From assembly GCA_003993805.1 (NCBI GenBank), contig RSEF01000004.1, forward strand, positions 68,896,591 to 68,960,590: a stretch of 64,000 bases of DNA, given 5' to 3'. A program made the translations under genes and the position numbers. Of the stretch, positions 13,800 through 25,700 are shown piece after piece; within the stretch, counting starts at the first letter, position 1, and each line of letters opens with the position of its first letter. Source of the stretch: Himantopus leucocephalus (taxonomy: Eukaryota; Chordata; Aves; Charadriiformes; Recurvirostridae). The notes below the pieces were generated by a model. That model ran no database searches and had not been told where the DNA came from. It saw only the letters and a list, made by a program, of their open reading frames with translations.

Positions 13800-15650
13800 G
13801 AAACTATCCTATCTCATTGAAATGATAAAAACATCTGTAAGTATAAAACCCTCCTTCTTTTCACTAACTGTATCAAATTCAGGACAAAATTAGACTTGAA
13901 ATATCTATTGTCATCTTCTTTTTAGTGAAGAATATGCAAGAAAATTGACATTCATCTGATTACACACCAGAATCTATACTTAAACACAAAATGATAACTA
14001 GGTAACTGTTTTCATCTCAGTATCTCCATATGAATGTCTGCGTGACATGCCTGGGAATGCCTGTCCGGGTGAATTCTGTCCTGAATCAAGGACAGAAATA
14101 AAAATTTACAGAACTAATTTGAGCAAATATATTGATATATATATAGAGAGAGATTATACCAAAATGCATGTGCTGAAAATATCATAAAGGTTGTTACATA
14201 TGTTTTCCAATTTTAGGATTCCAGTTCTGTATTTAGTTTGAAACCCGTGCCTATGATGTCAAAGATTTAGTTTTTTAATTATTATTTTCAAGTTAGAAAT
14301 TATTTTGGTTAATTATTTTAATTTCAACACTAAGATAAGACCTTCCTATTTACAGAGAACAAAAACACTGAGTCTATTCCTTCATCTCCACTTGTCTGAA
14401 GTAGACAGGGATGGAAAAGAGCCCGGCATAGGAAATGATTGATAGGTAAGTCAGCTGTGATTCAACCATATAATCTATAAATATTTCAATTACAGCTTTC
14501 CCTAAGAAAGAGCTGAACCGAAATGAAGAACTGGGACTAGATATACCTTCTCTACAGAGCACACAGCATGTGTTGAAAGAACGTAAAGGTGTGACACAAA
14601 TTGGTACCCAGGCCAGCCTTGAGGAAGGCACCGTGTGTCCTGGGAGCAGCACAGCTGCCCCAGCGCGGCATCTCACTTCAGCCTTTCAGCAAAGCAAGCA
14701 GGGTCCTGCAGCCCGCCAAACTGGCATTGCTGGGCCACTTGCTGCTGGAACCAGAATGATCCCGTTCAGAACAGCAGTTCAGGTCACACAGCACAGAACT
14801 CTGCTGGACCATGTAGCAGGCCTCACGCTTGAGCAGGCCTGGCTGGGTCTAAATGCACTCTGCTCTCCACGCTGCAAAAAATCTGCTGTTTTCATCTGGG
14901 CTGTCTTCTGTGTCTTGATTTTTAAGTAGTTTTAAATGGCAGTAAAAAATGTTTCATCAAATGGAAAAGTAAGAATTAATTAAAAGCAAAATCAAGTCCT
15001 TGGCTTTCTACTTTTATTACCAATTACTACTGTCTTCCCAAGTTATTAATAAACATGAAAAGATAAACCTATGAACATACACACGTAATCACACAAGCTT
15101 ATTAAAACAATGCAATTTTTGAAAAAAGCACAATCAATTTTAGGTCACTTTTGACAGCAATTCTCTAAGTAATGTTAAATAAGAGTGGCTTCAGAATGCA
15201 ATTCAAATGGACGGTCTATGTATTCTGTAATTTTTGAACAGTTGCAAGCTTCTATAATTTCTTGCTGTGTTCCAATGTGAATATGTTATATGTCTTTCAT
15301 ATTAATACTTTATACAGTCCAAACTTTGAAAAATAAGTACTGGTATTGCTTTTGCTTCACTTTGAACACTTCAAAATTCAGAAAAATGTCAAATGTCATT
15401 TAAAGTGTAAAAATAAATCTGGAATCAAGGTGTAATTATTGTAGTTGCATGATTCATTTTAATGGAGTGAGAATTTCACCTCATGTTTCTTTAAAAGGTA
15501 TGAGTTGGCATTCTCAGAATCACTGACCAGCTTTGAAATGCTGACCTATTCATTATCAGTATTTCTGAAGAATCTGAAGTATGTTAACACACACTTTAAG
15601 AACAAAATTATTAATATAACATTGCATTAATTTTTTTAATTACCAAAACA

Positions 15651-15674
15651 GTTCTATATGTATACATATAGAAC
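15651..15674. repeat. perfect 24-bp palindrome with partial second copy
   Basis: The sequence from gttctatatgta to tacatatagaac is its own reverse complement. A degenerate half copy (cagttctatatgtgtacata, about 15681-15700) follows within 10 bases. It can form a cruciform or hairpin. No protein site is claimed. Confidence 0.9.
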
Positions 15675-16134
15675 ATATTACAGTTCTATATGTGTACATA
15701 CCAAAACTCCAATATTTAAAAATTTCCAAAACTTTAGGAGCTCACCAAAAGAAATGGGAAATTATTTTTCTTCTGGGAAATTCAAACAAGATTCTGCATC
15801 GAATTAAATGGAAAGTTTTAACCACTTACTCAAAAGTATGCTTAGCAGGGCTGTGCTCAAAGAGGATGAGAAGTTGTTTTGAAGTTTTAAATTAAATACC
15901 TGACAAAGCCAACTAGTGAAAAATATAGTTCAAAAACATCTGTGCACAGTAGTCTCTGCATTTACTTCATAAAAGTGAAATGCATATCATAACTGAGTAA
16001 TGCAAATGTATTTTGTCATTTGAAGATCTGGGAGAATATCCTCAGCTTGTATAAATCAGTCTAGTTCCATTGCTATCATAGAACTCATGCTGATTTACAC
16101 TATCTAATATTCTGGCACGAAACATTTTGTAGCT

Positions 16135-16362
16135 ATGGAAATTGACAATGGTTTTGTAGAAGTGATGGAAAAAGGAAATATTGTCTCATTGAAAGAAAAA
16201 TTCCTTATACCTGCCTCAGCCAAGATTTCATATGACAGCCAAAACCAAGCCTCGGAAAACTCAGTGAAATTATGCTCTCACGAGAGAAACCCTCTCATTT
16301 TAACCTTCCAAAATGTAGTACATAAATATCCTTACTTTTGGCAAATTCTGCTTAGATCTTAA
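16135..16362 (+). other. 75-codon open frame next to an exon-like segment
   Basis: The frame begins with ATG right after a possible acceptor (cattttgtag) and is of mixed, fairly polar composition. It has no clear donor and no family motif. It is worth noting only because a better exon candidate lies 120 bases downstream at 16480. A chance frame is the simplest explanation. Confidence 0.15.
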
Positions 16363-16479
16363 ATACAAAAGTATTTGCAGCTTTATCTATAACTGTTTTC
16401 AAACTTACACATATATTTTTCTCTTGTTTTTTCATCTTATTTTTTCTGTGTATATGCAAAATATGAGAAATTTTTCTAG

Positions 16480-16573
16480 GTGTATATTTTTAGGAATGAA
16501 GACAGAGATCCTCATAGCAAAAGTGAAGCTCTAGTCATCCGCTTCCAGAGCATGCTGACAGGATCTCCAACAG
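16480..16573 (+). CDS. candidate internal coding exon, unidentified protein
   Basis: A pyrimidine-rich tract ends in tttttctag at 16479. A second possible acceptor, tatttttag, ends at 16493. The donor cag/gtatgt follows 16573. One frame is open throughout: 31 codons plus one base, beginning VYIFRNEDRDPH and ending RFQSMLTGSPT. The first half loosely resembles the opening strand of a doublecortin-type domain (hydrophobic strand, then R-N-x-D), but the match is too short to name a gene. No partner exon on the + strand within 10 kb could be tied to it. Confidence 0.35.
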
Positions 16574-16929
16574 GTATGTGTCAGATGAAGGATAATGAAG
16601 GCTTAGCTGTAATACTTACTTAAAACCTATTACTTAACTTACTCAACTCACTTAAAACAGCTGATTGATACCAAAATTGAGTGCCCTGGAGCTAGAAGAA
16701 ACAGTGTTTCCTACCTTATAAGAAAAGCAGAAGTTCATAGCATAAAATAACAAACCTAAGAAAGGCAAGGTTAAAAAAAACACCAAACCACCATATGTGG
16801 GAAGTGAGGGGGCATGCACAGTTAGAGAGAAATAGAGGTAAGGTGATGTGAAAGAGAGAAAGGACAAGTGCACTGTAGTGTAAGAGCTTACTTGAGGATC
16901 AGTTCATGCCAGACAGAACAAGCTATGTG

Positions 16930-17269
16930 GCGGCCTTCCAGTTCCTAAAGGGGCCTACAGGAAAGCTGGAGAGGGACATTTTACAAGAGCATGTAGTGAT
17001 AGGGTGAGGGGGAATGGCTTCAAAGTGGAAGAGGAGAGATTTAGATTAGATATCAGGAAGAAATTTTTCACTACGAAGGTGATGAGACACTGGCCCAGGT
17101 TGCCCAGAGAAGCTGTGGCTGCCCCATCCCTGGAGGTGTTCAAGGCCAGGCTGGATGGGGCTTGGAGCAACCTGGTCTAGCGGAAGGTGTCCCTGCCCAT
17201 GGCAGGGGGGTTGGAACTAGACGATCTTCAAGGTCCCTTCCAACCTAAACCATTCTATGATTCTATGAT
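16930..17269 (+). mobile_element. CR1 LINE, 3' end
   Basis: A well preserved CR1 3' end. It has cttccagttcctaaaggggc at 16934, ttagattagatatcaggaag at 17041, then the ggttgcccagagaagctgtg, ccctggaggtgttcaaggcc and ggcaggggggttggaacta blocks. It ends in caaggtcccttccaacctaa followed by the cattctatgattctatgat tail, with no poly(A). The 5' truncation is typical of CR1. The 85-codon frame at 17187-17444 begins inside it and is not a gene. Confidence 0.95.
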
Positions 17270-18356
17270 CAGGACACAAAGCATGAGCTGTAGAAGAAAT
17301 CCTGAATCACCCCAGAGACCTGTCCCCAAAAGATCAAACGGAAAGAGGAAACACAAGGAAGTAACCATTTCCCATGATTCTCAGTTTCAGTCTAGGTCTA
17401 CGTCTGTATCAGCTGATTATTTACCCCACACTCATTCCTACTGAATTCAACAGTACACCATTGAGAGGGGGATGCTGCTATTCAAAGCCAGTCTGTTGAA
17501 TCACTCCATTCATCTTACATTGGAGGTTATTTCTTTTGACCATCATGAAAGTATTTCAAAATTTATTTTCTCCTCCTCAGAAGTAAGTTAACAGAAAGAG
17601 AATAGCTGAGCAGAGCCCTGTATGTCACATAGAAGAAACTCAGGTTATGGCAGAAAACCGAAAAACTGGATGTGACATTTGGCTCTAAAATATCCAACAC
17701 ATCAGGGCAAGAAAAATTGGTCACTGCAGACAGGACACACAACGTGTTTCCTGACAGGTAGAAATTGGTTTTGTTTATCTCCTGCTGCCCAGGGCTTTCT
17801 GACATAATGATCTCAAAAAGTGAACCACATACTTGAGTTTTCAAAAATGTACTCAAAAGTCACATTTAAACTGGACATGCCAAATTCATCACAAGTGTAA
17901 TCAATAAAAATGAAGTACTGTCACAGCAAAGTCAGCATAACTACTATGGCAGAGGGCTCTGAGGCTGGGGACGATGGTAAATTTTTGTCCAGTTGTATTA
18001 CCTAATGACAGGAACACCTTAATGCTGGTTGTTTTGCCACCCAGGTGAGACTTCCAGAGGGGAAACCTGGCTGAATCATGAATAATGAAGTTCATACGAG
18101 GAAGCACGTGCTTGCCACGCTNTACAGCAACGATACATGATCCACAGCAGTCAGATAAAATTTGCTGAGGTTCCTTTCTAGAAGGAACCAACTCTAATGT
18201 GACTAGTGAAAGTTAGGCAGAGCCATGGAAGGCAAGATGGAAGAGGAAGTAGGCACCATATCCTCTGTTTTATTGTCAAATCCTTTGCCCCATATTGAAA
18301 TAAAATTATATGAAATATGAGGAAAAATAATAACTCGTATGATTTTACTATGGGTT
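17270..18356. other. anonymous DNA between CR1 and LTR
   Basis: No supported gene or RNA. Minus-strand frames of 96-97 codons (17563-17856, 17901-18191) lack splice context. The second contains a single N at 18122 that has no duplicated flanks. Confidence 0.6.
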
Positions 18357-18734
18357 TGTAGTGGGTTGGCCCTGGCTGGATGCTAGGTGCCCACCAAAGC
18401 CACTCTATCACCCCCCCTCCTCAGCTGGACAGGGGAGAGAAAATATAACCAAAGGCTCATGGGTCAAGATAAGGACAGGGAGATCACTCACGAGTTACCG
18501 ACACGGGCAAAACAGACTCAATTTGGGGAAATTATTTTAATTTATTACCAATCAAATCAGAGTACGATAATGAGAAAATAAAACCTAAACTTTAAAACAC
18601 TTTTCCCACCACCCTTCCCTTCTTCCCAGGCTCAACTTCACTCCCCATTTCTCTACCTCCTCCCCCCGCGTGGCACGGGGGCACAGGGATTGGGGTTGTG
18701 GTCAGTTCATCACACGTTGTCTCTGCTGCCCCTT
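18357..18734 (-). mobile_element. ERV LTR, truncated by assembly gap
   Basis: From tgtagtgggttggccctggc onward this follows the reverse complement of a common neoavian LTR. Recognised blocks are gccactctatcacccccc, ctcagctggacaggggagag, caagataaggacagggagatcactc and ttattttaatttattaccaatcaaatcagag; the last gives AATAAA on the minus strand. The terminal CA of the element lies at 18357. The copy breaks off at the 1000-N gap, where I recall the family carrying a GC-rich internal tandem repeat. Orientation and family are from recalled consensus. The sequence after the gap (19735 on) is not recognisably LTR. Confidence 0.8.
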
Positions 18735-19734
18735 NNNNNNNNNNNNNNNNNNNNNNNNNNNNNNNNNNNNNNNNNNNNNNNNNNNNNNNNNNNNNNNNNN
18801 NNNNNNNNNNNNNNNNNNNNNNNNNNNNNNNNNNNNNNNNNNNNNNNNNNNNNNNNNNNNNNNNNNNNNNNNNNNNNNNNNNNNNNNNNNNNNNNNNNNN
18901 NNNNNNNNNNNNNNNNNNNNNNNNNNNNNNNNNNNNNNNNNNNNNNNNNNNNNNNNNNNNNNNNNNNNNNNNNNNNNNNNNNNNNNNNNNNNNNNNNNNN
19001 NNNNNNNNNNNNNNNNNNNNNNNNNNNNNNNNNNNNNNNNNNNNNNNNNNNNNNNNNNNNNNNNNNNNNNNNNNNNNNNNNNNNNNNNNNNNNNNNNNNN
19101 NNNNNNNNNNNNNNNNNNNNNNNNNNNNNNNNNNNNNNNNNNNNNNNNNNNNNNNNNNNNNNNNNNNNNNNNNNNNNNNNNNNNNNNNNNNNNNNNNNNN
19201 NNNNNNNNNNNNNNNNNNNNNNNNNNNNNNNNNNNNNNNNNNNNNNNNNNNNNNNNNNNNNNNNNNNNNNNNNNNNNNNNNNNNNNNNNNNNNNNNNNNN
19301 NNNNNNNNNNNNNNNNNNNNNNNNNNNNNNNNNNNNNNNNNNNNNNNNNNNNNNNNNNNNNNNNNNNNNNNNNNNNNNNNNNNNNNNNNNNNNNNNNNNN
19401 NNNNNNNNNNNNNNNNNNNNNNNNNNNNNNNNNNNNNNNNNNNNNNNNNNNNNNNNNNNNNNNNNNNNNNNNNNNNNNNNNNNNNNNNNNNNNNNNNNNN
19501 NNNNNNNNNNNNNNNNNNNNNNNNNNNNNNNNNNNNNNNNNNNNNNNNNNNNNNNNNNNNNNNNNNNNNNNNNNNNNNNNNNNNNNNNNNNNNNNNNNNN
19601 NNNNNNNNNNNNNNNNNNNNNNNNNNNNNNNNNNNNNNNNNNNNNNNNNNNNNNNNNNNNNNNNNNNNNNNNNNNNNNNNNNNNNNNNNNNNNNNNNNNN
19701 NNNNNNNNNNNNNNNNNNNNNNNNNNNNNNNNNN
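18735..19734. other. assembly gap, exactly 1000 N
   Basis: The round length shows a placeholder of unknown true size. It begins inside the ERV LTR, probably at that element's hard-to-assemble GC-rich tandem array. The three + strand frames of about 350 codons spanning it are artefacts of reading through N. Confidence 0.97.
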
Positions 19735-22485
19735 TGGGTAACTCGCTAGTGTGACTAGTCAGTAGCTAGGTACAAGACTAATGAGCTGTCTGTAGTCCAT
19801 AAAAGGGTTAAAAAACATCTACAGATGACAGCTGTGGTATTGTACAATGAAGATACGTAGACCCAGAAATGTCCAAACTGCGTCTAAATTTGTATAGCAG
19901 GAAGTGAACACATGGTGCAGCTAATGACAAGAATTTGAGAACATGCTTAACATATGGATAAAGCAATTAACTGAAAATGAATGACAGACACAGGATAATC
20001 AATTAGAAGATGAAGATGAAATCAACAGTATATTGCAGACTAATAGCTTTGGACCCTGATTATTGAACAGTTGGACTCCACCAAGTGTTGCCAGATCATG
20101 AATATGAAGCGTCAGGTTTGCTACTTTCGATACTTAGACTTGTCTGATAAATACAGCACCAGGTCAAGCTTTGTGGAAAGACTGAGAAGTCCGTTCCCTG
20201 CAAGAGGTGAGACTCAGAACATATCCTCATGCAGTCAGCTATGAGCAGTGAGTANGAACATATCCTCATGCAGTCAGCTATGAGCAGTGAGTAGCTATAT
20301 CTCAGTGCCAAATATGGGTCAAAATGTTAAAAGACCAAATATTCCCCAGATGGCGACTAACACAGTAGCTCGTGCAAGAGGCAGGTGCCAGAAGGAATGG
20401 CCAATAGAACTGTAAAAACTTCGCTTCATGGTTTGAATCATCCGTAGCCAGACCGCAGGTTATTAGAAATTAATTCATTAGCATGAATGTAATCTTATTG
20501 CTTGATGTGATTAATGACATTTGGAGAACATGGCAGAAGTCATTAAGATGCATAATCAAGAAGGTAAAAGCCATCTGGGATATAACAAGTAGGAAGAAAC
20601 AGCCTTGGTTGTGACTAAAAGGAAACCACGAACATCGCAGTTAGCACTGCTTAAATCATACATATGAGATCTTACAAAAAAAGTGCCATAAAACATTCCT
20701 TTGAAATATGACAGCTACAAAAGTCTCTAAAAAAGACATTAGCAGAAGCCACAGGCCAATGATCTGTGTACCCTATGGTTCCTTCACTAATCCATAATGA
20801 CTGACAATGCCCTCTGTGAACTCTAATTGCTCAAATGATTTCAATGACCATTAGTACTCTAGTGATATATTCAAGCCCAATGACAACAGTTTGTTTCAGA
20901 CTGTAATCTAGGAGCCTTTAAATTTGGCTTGCAAATTGAAACTTCCAGAGTTTAATGATCTAAACTGATGGAGACTGTAAAAAAGGCAAGATTTCACATG
21001 AAAGAGCTACTTGTAGGTCATAACATCACCACCTCTACAGCTATAAATCTATTGTGAAAATTAAACATGCCAAGCTTTAGGAACCAAAGATCACACCTCC
21101 AAAACAACAAAGATATTATGCAGACAACCTAATGTTCATATTTCTTGGATTCAAGAGCCAAAAAGGCTGTGTAAATTCCAGACCCAGAGGTACAACTACA
21201 TCTCAAAAGAAGGAATGGTAAATAGAATAGTAGAAAACATTTCTTCCTCCGCTAAAAGCGTCACAGCACAACAGCTACTCAACCCTTGGGCAGGTTGCAA
21301 GGCTTTTGCGAGATGCAGCCCAACCTGATCAATAAGTAAAACCCAGTGCTGTTAGCCTGAAGCATATTAAACAAACAGGTGGTTTCATACAGAAAGGAGT
21401 GTAATCAGATAGGATGTAAGATCTTTAGAAAGATGTCTAGGAACAAAAGACATCATACATCATCAGCATACATCGGTGCAGCCCACTTGAACAAGGGATG
21501 TCCCGAAAAAGAGCTGCTGAGGATTTATCCCAGGACACCAGCATCTGATTGCAGTCAAGTCAAGACAGCTCTCCTGAAAAACTGACAAGTTACCCAGAGC
21601 TACACTGGTGCAACGGAGATCAGAGTCTAGCTCACAGTATTCATCCACACAGCTTGAGGGAAACCAGCTGAATGACTTTGATTCTGTTTCTGAAATGTCT
21701 TTAATGCAAGATTGGGCATTTTGCCCATAGCCGAGCCACTGATAAGAAACTCTGCTTTAACTGAAACTGTCTTATAACTTAAGAGAGCTTTTCCTTTAGG
21801 ATTACACAGCAAGCAACCTGATTTGATTTTTTTTCCTGATATTACAGGCTTCATCACAAAAATGAAATTGTGCTCTCTACCTTGACACTTCAGCCTGCAG
21901 TGACAGCTAGGCACCAGGGCGAGGGGAAAGCTGGTCTGAAACTACTATCTACATTTCTTTTCTGAACTCTCAAGTACAAAATGTTTCCTTCTTGTATTAC
22001 TAAGAATGAAAGAACTAGCAACTTGAATAACTAACTTTGGATTTGATATAATTGTTAGTCAAGTAAGAATGATCAATAAGCGCAGGACTTTTAAATAATA
22101 CAGTTTTGGATTATTTTTTGTCCTGGATAATATACTTTACTTAAGACAGCCTGACTATATTTAGCAACTGAAAAATTATCTTTAGGATTCATAAAGGTCT
22201 AAAACTTGATGCTGATGGCACTCTCAACTGTGTAAACCAGAAACAATTCTACTGAAATCAGTGGAGGTACAAGGACATTGAAAATCCTAATTCACATTAG
22301 GATGCCTGGCTATCTGAACACATCCCAGGCTCCCGTAAATGGACCGTAGATATAAATATAGTCTTTCCTCACAAATAAGACAGCAAAACAGCAGCGGTCA
22401 CAGTCTGAAACAGAGCGTATATTGTGAGGTAGATCCCTAACTCAGGATGGACTTCCTCAACAGCACATATACAGCCAGTGCGTTA
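19735..22485. other. anonymous AT-rich DNA after the gap
   Basis: No gene is supported. It could hold decayed retroviral internal sequence next to the LTR, but no gag, pol or env motif could be read in any frame. It includes an N-separated 38-bp duplication (20217-20293). Confidence 0.55.
20217..20293. repeat. 38-bp direct duplication split by a single N
   Basis: 20217-20254 and 20256-20293 (gaacatatcctcatgcagtc...) are identical around N at 20255. It is the same assembly-join pattern as elsewhere in the window. Confidence 0.9.
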
Positions 22486-22713
22486 AGGTTTGCGATTAGG
22501 AAGAAATTCTTTACTGTGAGGGTGGTGAGGCACTGGAACATGTTGCCCAGAGAAGCTGTGGCTGCCCCATCCCTGGAGGTGTTCAAGGCCAGGCTGGATG
22601 GGGCTTTGAGCAACCTGGGCTGGTGGGAGGTGTCCCTGCCCATGGCAGGGGGGTTGGAACTCGATGATCTTCGAGGTCCCTTCCAACCCAAACCATTCTA
22701 TGGTTCCATGATA
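22486..22713 (+). mobile_element. CR1 LINE, short 3' fragment
   Basis: About 230 bases of CR1 3' end. It contains ttaggaagaaattctttact, the ttgcccagagaagctgtggc and ccctggaggtgttcaaggcc blocks, ggcaggggggttggaactcg, then ggtcccttccaacccaaacc and cattctatggttccatga. It is strongly 5'-truncated. Both-strand frames at 22437-22776 are CR1 translations, not genes. Confidence 0.95.
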
Positions 22714-25700
22714 CAGTCCACCTCCTTCAGCTGAAGGTACACGTACCCAGAGACTGCATCTGTACAGCCTGAGCAAGGCTTTTCACGCTGCTGAAGTAAT
22801 AAGTATGTTATTTTCAGTGAGAAGTGTAAAAGTTCAACAATTTTGGATGTACAGATCTTGGTGAAATGATAAACAAGTCTGCGAGAGCACCACTTCACTC
22901 AGGCATGCAGGATGTCTTTTTTCCGCAGGGCGCTTGAAAGCTGGGGTGATCTTCTGCATTTCAACCCAGAGGGATTTACACCTTGGGGCACGAGCCTCAG
23001 CAGAGTGAGATGTGACAAGTGTCCCGAAATTCTACCAGTTTTGATCTTTAGGCCATTTATCTAGTTGGGATCAAACGTTATGCAATTATACTTCTAATGT
23101 CAGTCGCAAATGCAAGCAAGCTAGCAAGCGGTATTGTAAAAGTAGACATGCAACAGCACCGGTGAGGTACAGGAGCAAATGGAACAACCAACCAACTTCA
23201 TTTCCCCATCTGAGTTATGTATTTTTTGGACTTCTGCATTATTTTCCAGATCGCTTCTTTCTAGCAATACTTTCATCCATCATAGAGATAATGAAGAATG
23301 AAACTGAATAATCAAGAAAAATGTGTATCCAAATGAAAGTTTGGCTGTACAAATTCCGTGTTATATCAGAGATAATTCGTTGGCTTTTTAAAAAGTTTTT
23401 ACTAGTTGTATATTTCTCCACAACAAAATTTAATCAAATTTGCGCAGGTAAGGTTTGTAGAACATAAAATAAATGTCATTAGCTTTCTGGGAAAGGAAAT
23501 GTTTCTAACACAAAATGAACTGCCATATGTATAGCTGACTCATGAAAAGAATCGTCAAAGTTCTTATTGCCCGGTTTATTTTTCCCCCTTATTTTTGTAC
23601 TTGGTAAAGATGTACTGCGGGGAAAAACTTTGAAAAGTATATACCTTTTTAGAATGGAAATTGGTTTGTTTTTTTAAGGATCCAGTCTTAAGGAATTGTT
23701 TCTGGAGGCTCATCATGTGGATAAAGTGATAATGTAATACTTGTCTTTATTAATTAAAAGCTCTTATTTACTCTGTTTGCAGAAAAATATTTTAAAACAT
23801 CACTCTGAAAGTCATCTACTTTCAGAAGAAAAGCAAAGAAGATTTATCTGTTTTGTTTATATTTAATGGTCTTACGCCAATTAGTTGGGGTGCCTGGCTT
23901 CTACTAATGGACCCATTTTTTTTCATGCTCTGGAAACCCACACAAAGCAAAAATATTCTAATGGAAAGAACCATAGTTCTTGAAATCTGCTACAGCTGTA
24001 AGGCTAGCATTGCAAAGAGGTTGCTTACCTCACTTAACACAAATGCAATGCTTTTGCATGTTATATTTTGGGAGAAAGTGACTTGCAGTATAAATGGCAT
24101 TGTTTTCCATTGAAAAAGTGAACTTTCTACATAGCATTTTAGCTAATATTTAGGGAGGATGTATTTTATTAGAAAGGACATGAAAGCACGTGTTTATTTT
24201 TTACAGTTTTGTTTGCACATATTAAATTTTTTCAGCATATTGTGTATGCTGGCATATTTTAACATACTGAAAATAAGGTAAAACCAAAATCAGTTAAGGG
24301 AACCATAGGTGAAATAGAATTGCAGATCAATCAAATGGGAATAGAAATAAACCTGTATTTACGGATGTGATGGGATTATTTATCTATTTGTTTTGCATAC
24401 AAAGTCAGTAATTGAATTAAAATCTGAGTTGTCATTTATTCCCCATTAAAATAACCAGGAAAAAAAAAATGAAAAAAAACCCCAAACCATAAAATGAGTG
24501 AGAAAAGAGAAAGAAAACATTCATTAGGACAATAATTAAACAGCAGAATGAAGACCAAATCAATAAAATCAAAACAGACAAGCACATGTGAAATGCAACT
24601 AGAGAAAACAGTAATTTTGTAACTTATCCACAAACTATCTAATTAGAGAAGGATTGTAAGGGAGCATGCCCAGGTTCAATTCCTTTTTTTGGAAGATGTG
24701 GAAATCTGTTTGCTCAACTGTGGTCCCTAGCACAGGCCATGTTAGAGGACCTACACGTCTCCCTTACTTACCACCAACTTACCACCATCATTCTTGACGC
24801 GTGTGGTCAGAGCACACGTAAAAACCATGCTTAGCCAAGCCCTGAAACAGAAACCAATTATTTATTGAGCCCTGATTTGCACTTTTATGAGGAAATCTCC
24901 TGAAATGATAAAGCAGGAATTATCAGTGATTAATATATCGTGGAGAATATATGTTTCTCTGTACTGCATATTTCATTTTGCCTGTGATAAGTGGTTTTTT
25001 GAGGCATCTGTAAATCAGCTCTGAATTTTTCCATTTCAAAGCCTACTATCTTTTTCAGATTTGTTTGAAAGATGCTTTGACAAGGAAAACTATTACTCTG
25101 TATGACCCATTGAAATGCCATACGTGATTTAAAGTCTAAAATGGCCTCAAGTAAAGTCAAATCTTGAAGTTTGACATGTGGTTTCTGGAATTAAATCAAT
25201 GCCAAGCAAAGACTAAATACCTACTTTTTCATCATTTCACTTTGTCCATTCATCACAAAACTTTGGGACCTATCAAATTATACCAGTTTCTGAGGTAAGA
25301 AGTAGGAAAAAATAACTGCTTTTTCTGACACTGATGAGAACATGTTCAAACTGATTGCTTGTACAGAAATTGAGGCGTATGATGTGCTCCGATTTTTCTG
25401 TAAGATTTATTATTTTCATTAGATTAACTGCGTAAAAAGACAAGGTTTTAAGGTCCCTTAAGACTTCATCAGGAAAATTAGCAGCTACATTTATGTAGCC
25501 TCTTTGCAAAGTGAATATGTAAAAATAATCTTCATAGCCAGCAAAGTAGGTTTCTCTAATCAATAGTCCCACCACCCAACAAAAAGACAAGGAAATCTCA
25601 TCTTCTCTATAAATACTTTTAGAAGAGAACGCTAATTAATGAGACCTGGAGGAAGAAATTAAAAATTTTCTTGCACGTTGAGACATGCTGAAAGATGGGA

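Larger units (their letters stand above)
8031..16100. other. anonymous AT-rich DNA with small repeats
   Basis: No supported gene. The stretch contains two N-separated duplications (9599-9639 and 9840-10067), a short tandem repeat at 10390-10420, a 21-bp tandem array at 13739-13799 and a perfect palindrome at 15651-15674. A patch at about 14600-14890 is GC-richer than its surroundings, with overlapping + frames of 119 and 65 codons. It has no recognisable motif. Confidence 0.65.

Noticed and set aside
18122..18122. Single N as an assembly-join marker
   Set aside because: Unlike the other eight sites it has no duplicated flank, so it is treated as an ordinary ambiguous base.
18670..19754. Three + strand frames of about 350 codons
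   Set aside because: They consist almost entirely of N from the 1000-base gap.
22437..22776. Frames of 84-97 codons on both strands
   Set aside because: They lie in the CR1 3' fragment at 22486-22713.
24640..24700. tRNA-like B box (ggttcaattcc) followed by a T run
   Set aside because: No A box or cloverleaf-forming arms are found upstream at the right spacing.
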